Made by a program: the position numbers and the translations under genes | The notes under the pieces: generated by a model | The model's input: the letters and a program-made list of their open reading frames with translations, nothing else | The model's database searches: none | Told to the model about the DNA's origin: nothing | In this document: in pieces, positions 35,024-37,329 of the stretch | How the letters are laid out: every line of letters starts with the position of its first letter | How positions within the stretch are numbered: the first letter of the stretch is position 1 | NCBI GenBank assembly: GCA_031276235.1 | Contig: JAISNL010000025.1 | Span: forward strand, 1 to 37,329 | Source: Prevotellaceae bacterium | GTDB taxonomy: Bacteria; Bacteroidota; Bacteroidia; Bacteroidales; UBA932 | DNA: 37,329 nucleotides | Direction of reading: 5' to 3'

Positions 35024-35226
35024 CGTGAATTCTCCCTTTTCTTTACGTCAATAAATTCCTGCGATTTTTTCTTTGAACACAATATTATTATCAAGCCCAT
35101 TGCTGGCGATAAAAACAGGCAAAAGAAAAGTCCCCAGCCGTATCCAATCTTGCGATTAACTCCAAGTAGCGGAATTATGAAAGCAAAGATTATCCATAAA
35201 ATTAAGATTCCTGAATCGTTTTGCAT
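35020..35226 (-). CDS. Small two-helix membrane protein (68 aa)
   Basis: Two hydrophobic segments (about 6-22 and 32-51) are separated by VNRKIGYGWG, with a basic tail (SKKKSQEFIDVKKRE). The NRKIGYGWGLFFCLFLSP motif recurs in small Bacteroidetes inner-membrane proteins of unknown role. It lies 11 nt after the 136-aa gene and overlaps the next gene by 4 nt. Confidence 0.68.
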   Translation of the reverse strand: MQNDSGILILWIIFAFIIPLLGVNRKIGYGWGLFFCLFLSPAMGLIIILCSKKKSQEFIDVKKRENSR

Positions 35227-35237
35227 TTTTTTAAATT

Positions 35238-35648
35238 TTAAATGTTAATATTTAATTGCTGTTCTGCTTGTGCTTTTAATTCTAAAAGTTTTTTATAATT
35301 GCGTTTATTTTTTGCTATTTCTTGAAAAATTTCGTTTGCAATTTCATTTTTTTCCGCATCGTTGGGAAATCTGTCGGGATGACATTTTATTTTAAGTTTA
35401 TCATACAATTGCTGCGCGTGAAACGAACTTTGTATAATGTTTCCAAAATCTATTTCTTCTTTTAAGGCATCCTGTTTAAATTGTTCCTTACGCGACAAAT
35501 TTTCTTGCCATTTTACTTTCCCTTTTTTTATTTTCATTAAAAGGAAAACGATAAGTATTAATTCCACAAGTGCAATACACATCCAAATATCAATTTGTTC
35601 GCTGATATTGCTCAAATTATTTATTGTGTCATTCATTGTATCATTCAT
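35238..35648 (-). CDS. Membrane-anchored protein with J-domain-like HPD module (136 aa)
   Basis: An N-terminal membrane helix (about 21-40, IWMCIALVELILIVFLLMKI) is followed by a charged helix and then QQLYDKLKIKCHPDRFPNDA (79-98) and EKNEIANEIFQEIAKNKRNY (99-118). Helix - HPD (90-92) - helix is the core of a J-domain, the part of DnaJ that stimulates Hsp70. The flanking sequence is much shorter than a full J-domain, so this may be a reduced or convergent version. The same module, with DPD or NPK instead of HPD, occurs twice in the first gene of this operon. Function unknown. Confidence 0.65.
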   Translation of the reverse strand: MNDTMNDTINNLSNISEQIDIWMCIALVELILIVFLLMKIKKGKVKWQENLSRKEQFKQDALKEEIDFGNIIQSSFHAQQLYDKLKIKCHPDRFPNDAEKNEIANEIFQEIAKNKRNYKKLLELKAQAEQQLNINI

Positions 35649-35678
35649 AATTTCAAATTTTAAATATATTTTTTACAT

Positions 35679-36056
35679 CTAATAACTTAACTGTATATAA
35701 TCTTTAAGTTGCCAGCGACAACCGTAATTGCCTACGTCTCCATGAACTTCCAGCGTGTCAAAACCAAGCACAACCAAAGTGCGAACCAGCGCATTTTCGC
35801 TTAATACGACTTCGCCAATGTTGATAATATCGCTTTTTGACAATTCTACGCCGGCAAAGGCTTGTACGCGAAAGCCCGATTTTAGCCAGTCCGAAAATTG
35901 ATGTCTGTATGATGAACATCCTTTTGAAACTCCTGCCTTTAATAAAGTTGGCACAATTCCTTCTATAAATGCCTTGCGAGCGTTATAATTAAAATCTCTT
36001 AATAATCTTGCCCGCGCCGACCTGTCTCTAAACCATTCTCTTATTCTATTCCACAT
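35679..36056 (-). CDS. Hypothetical protein (125 aa) starting MWNRIREWFRDRSARARLLR
   Basis: A soluble protein with a strongly basic amphipathic N-terminal helix (1-25), a middle stretch (FIEGIVPTLLKAGVSKGCSS, HQFSDWLKSGFRVQAFAGVE) and an apparent beta-rich end (LVRTLVVLGFDTLEVHGDVG, then YGCRWQLKDYI). No signal peptide or membrane segment is visible. I have an impression of similar hypothetical proteins in gut Bacteroidetes but know of no function. The arginine-rich start could bind nucleic acid or membrane lipids. It lies between the two J-like genes (30 and 14 nt gaps), so the three probably work together. Confidence 0.65.
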   Translation of the reverse strand: MWNRIREWFRDRSARARLLRDFNYNARKAFIEGIVPTLLKAGVSKGCSSYRHQFSDWLKSGFRVQAFAGVELSKSDIINIGEVVLSENALVRTLVVLGFDTLEVHGDVGNYGCRWQLKDYIQLSY

Positions 36057-36070
36057 ATTTATATTTATGT

Positions 36071-36661
36071 CTAGTTATTTAATAGGAATGCAACAACACT
36101 AACAACAATAATGCAAACAAACAACCACATAATAATGGCTGCTTGTTCGCTTTCCTTTTCCTTTTTCTCTATCTCCTGCCTTTCCCTTTCCTGTCTCTCT
36201 ATTTCTTCTATTGTATTGTTCAGTAATTCGCTTTCTATTATGGACTGAATTTTTTCCAAGGCTTCTACGTCATCTTTATTATCCAATACATCAGCATAAA
36301 GTTCGTTAGCCAATCCGAATTTTTCTGTGCCTTTATATTTCTTAGGATTTGTATAATCTTTCAGTTTATCGCACAATGCATGGGAATTAAAACGTATTCC
36401 AAGTTGACTGATTGCCATGCTTCGCAATGTTTTTTGTAATTTTTTGCTACAGTATGCATTGTCAAGTTGTAAATATATATCATTTGCAATGCCAGCCTTT
36501 TCCCTGTCATAAGGATTTGGAGGCAAAAAATTATCTGGGTCGCATTTGTCTTTCAACTCTTCATACAGCGAAGAATATTCTTTTTCTTCCAATATTATCT
36601 GCGGACGCTTTTGCGTTTGAACTGTAATTTCTTCAAACATAATATCTTCATCTTTTTCCAT
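36071..36661 (-). CDS. Tail-anchored protein with two J-like modules (196 aa)
   Basis: The start is ATG at 36661; a longer frame would run into the hairpin element. Residues 30-66 (SLYEELKDKCDPDNF ... EKAGIANDIYLQL) and 93-126 (SHALCDKLKDYTNPKKY ... EKFGLANELYADV) are two copies of the module found in the 136-aa protein. The HPD position reads DPD and NPK, so Hsp70 stimulation is unlikely here. Residues 150-173 are a highly charged coiled coil (EEIERQERERQEIEKKEKES) and 175-194 a C-terminal membrane anchor. This places the modules in the cytoplasm. First gene of the operon, with a structured leader. Confidence 0.7.
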   Translation of the reverse strand: MEKDEDIMFEEITVQTQKRPQIILEEKEYSSLYEELKDKCDPDNFLPPNPYDREKAGIANDIYLQLDNAYCSKKLQKTLRSMAISQLGIRFNSHALCDKLKDYTNPKKYKGTEKFGLANELYADVLDNKDDVEALEKIQSIIESELLNNTIEEIERQERERQEIEKKEKESEQAAIIMWLFVCIIVVSVVAFLLNN

Positions 36662-36687
36662 ATTGTATTTATTGAAATTATACAAAT

Positions 36688-36864
36688 AAAAAAGCGTGAA
36701 ACTCAACTGTTTCCCGCTATCAGTGGTATTTGGCGTAACCTTGTACGCAAGAAATTAAGTCAAGTTCACGCGCTCTCACGTGAACCAGAAATTATTTCTT
36801 TGCGTACTATCTTTAAATCGCCAAATTTTCTGATAGCAAAGAACAAAAGCAAAAACGCTTTTTT
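36688..36864 (-). ncRNA. Candidate structured RNA: 177-nt multi-stem hairpin upstream of the J-like operon
   Basis: Five nested stems pair across the element: 36688-36697/36855-36864 (10 bp), 36716-36723/36830-36837 (GCTATCAG), 36728-36735/36819-36826 (ATTTGGCG), 36743-36750/36800-36807 (GTACGCAA, extended by GAAAT/ATTTC), and 36764-36770/36779-36785 (GTTCACG). Internal loops separate them; the largest (18 and 17 nt) is near the base. On the minus strand it begins just after a TATTTTTG box and ends in a run of six Us, so a discrete RNA of about 190 nt or an operon leader is possible. On the + strand it ends in eight Ts. It could instead be a mobile inverted-repeat element. No known RNA family is recognised. 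Confidence 0.5.
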
Positions 36865-36879
36865 TTCTAAAATTCACCA

Positions 36880-36887
36880 CAAAAATA
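36880..36887 (-). promoter_or_regulatory. Candidate -7 element for the structured RNA and J-like operon
   Basis: TATTTTTG on the minus strand, with ATTG (36913-36910) 22 nt upstream. Transcription would begin near 36873, a few nt before the hairpin. Confidence 0.45.
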
Positions 36888-37081
36888 CTAAATTATTCCA
36901 ATATTATAACAATGTTTTATAAATATTTATCCGCCAGTAGAATTAAAATTTAAAAACCCCACGGTTAAACAATCCAGAATGTTTTAACTTTCAACTGATT
37001 TCTCAACTTTCAATTTCGCCGGCGACTATAATATTTTATCCAAAAATTAACACTTATCGAAATCTTTTCAAAAAACTTTAT

Positions 37082-37089
37082 TAACTTTG
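37082..37089 (+). promoter_or_regulatory. Candidate -7 element of the DUF1016 gene pair
   Basis: TAACTTTG fits TAnnTTTG, 18 nt before the small ORF at 37108. No clear -33 box. Upstream (36960-37020) lies a fragment of the AATCCAG / TTTCAACT intergenic repeat. Confidence 0.4.
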
Positions 37090-37107
37090 AATATTTTAAC
37101 TCATGTT

Positions 37108-37206
37108 ATGCGGAATAAAAAAGTTTACATTTCATTGCAACAATTGGAACAGAAATTGAACTTGCGCCAAAGCGTTAAAAACAGTATTAAAAAAACAAAG
37201 AAATAA
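37108..37206 (+). CDS. Small basic ORF (32 aa) directly before the DUF1016 gene
   Basis: ATG at 37108 to TAA at 37204-37206 encodes a 32-residue lysine-rich peptide (MRNKKVYISLQQLEQKLNLR, ending KKTKK). It ends 1 nt before the next ATG, so it is well placed for translational coupling. It could be a small leader or partner protein, or the remnant of a longer gene. No family recognised. Confidence 0.35.
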   Translation: MRNKKVYISLQQLEQKLNLRQSVKNSIKKTKK

Positions 37207-37207
37207 A

Positions 37208-37329
37208 ATGTCAAAATTGGTAAATATCAACGAAAACAGCAATCACCTTTTTCAAGGCATAGAACGCCTGATAGACCAAACAGGCAAACAGGTTGCGGTG
37301 TATCTCAATTCGGCGGTAAGTTGTTTATA
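37208..37329 (+). CDS. DUF1016/YhcG-type PDDEXK nuclease family protein, N-terminal part (partial)
   Basis: The gene runs off the right edge; 40 residues are visible. LFQGIERLIDQTGKQVAVYL followed by NSAVSCL fits the N-terminal helical domain of the DUF1016 (YhcG) family, whose C-terminal half is a PDDEXK nuclease and which is frequent near restriction-modification genes. With so short a piece this is a tentative call. Confidence 0.5.
   Translation, partial: MSKLVNINENSNHLFQGIERLIDQTGKQVAVYLNSAVSCL

Overview
The window is AT-rich and almost certainly comes from a Bacteroidota chromosome, most likely Bacteroidales. Four things point there: a Chlamydia/Bacteroides-type V-ATPase operon with a DUF2764 gene; the block sigma-54 activator - LptE - TPR protein - SecG; many candidate promoters matching the Bacteroidetes -7 element TAnnTTTG, some with TTTG about 19-21 nt upstream; and a FlgD-like C-terminal fold at the left edge. 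There are no rRNA, tRNA or transposase genes and no CRISPR array. No species can be named from the sequence alone.

Layout. 1-171 is the tail of a secreted or surface protein. 221-10120 (minus) is a V-type ATPase operon read E - DUF2764 - A - [52-aa ORF and 42-bp-repeat gene] - B - D - I - K, followed 1 nt later by a lipoprotein of the siderophore/cobalamin-binding family. The K subunit keeps all five residues equivalent to the Na+ ligands of Enterococcus hirae NtpK. 10392-12968 (minus) is ClpC; 13141-14070 is a membrane-anchored helix-hairpin-helix protein. 14277-19457 is a six-gene glycan cassette (FkbM methyltransferase, three GT2 transferases, a zinc-ribbon SAM methyltransferase, one DXD sugar transferase) with a 40-bp direct repeat on each side. 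19983-21900 is phoH-purC; 21977-23302 (minus) is a KamA-family radical SAM enzyme. 24272-27548 is nucleoside phosphorylase, YqeY, MalY/PatB aminotransferase and WbqC. 27699-29150 (minus) is an OmpH/Skp-like lipoprotein and an alpha/beta hydrolase. 29454-32284 is the sigma-54 activator, LptE, TPR protein and SecG. 32738-33826 (minus) is mannose-1-phosphate guanylyltransferase. 34832-36661 (minus) is a five-gene operon of small, mostly membrane-anchored hypothetical proteins, two of which carry a J-domain-like module. A DUF1016-type nuclease gene begins at the right edge.

Non-coding DNA is unusually rich in repeats. A palindromic family (core ATTGCGAGGAGC and its complement) recurs in at least four gaps and forms three tandem copies of about 113 bp at 34379-34690. 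A second family of about 190-210 bp, built from short TAAATTTC-TATCGAGAC-like units, occurs at 23474 and 34161. Separate repeats lie inside the V-ATPase operon.

The most interesting structures are (i) the J-like operon preceded by a candidate 177-nt multi-stem hairpin RNA with its own promoter-like box and U-run, and (ii) the repeat-built gene between the catalytic V-ATPase subunit genes, whose 3' end is a 63-bp duplication of the neighbouring small ORF. All functions come from motif recognition by eye; no database search was run.
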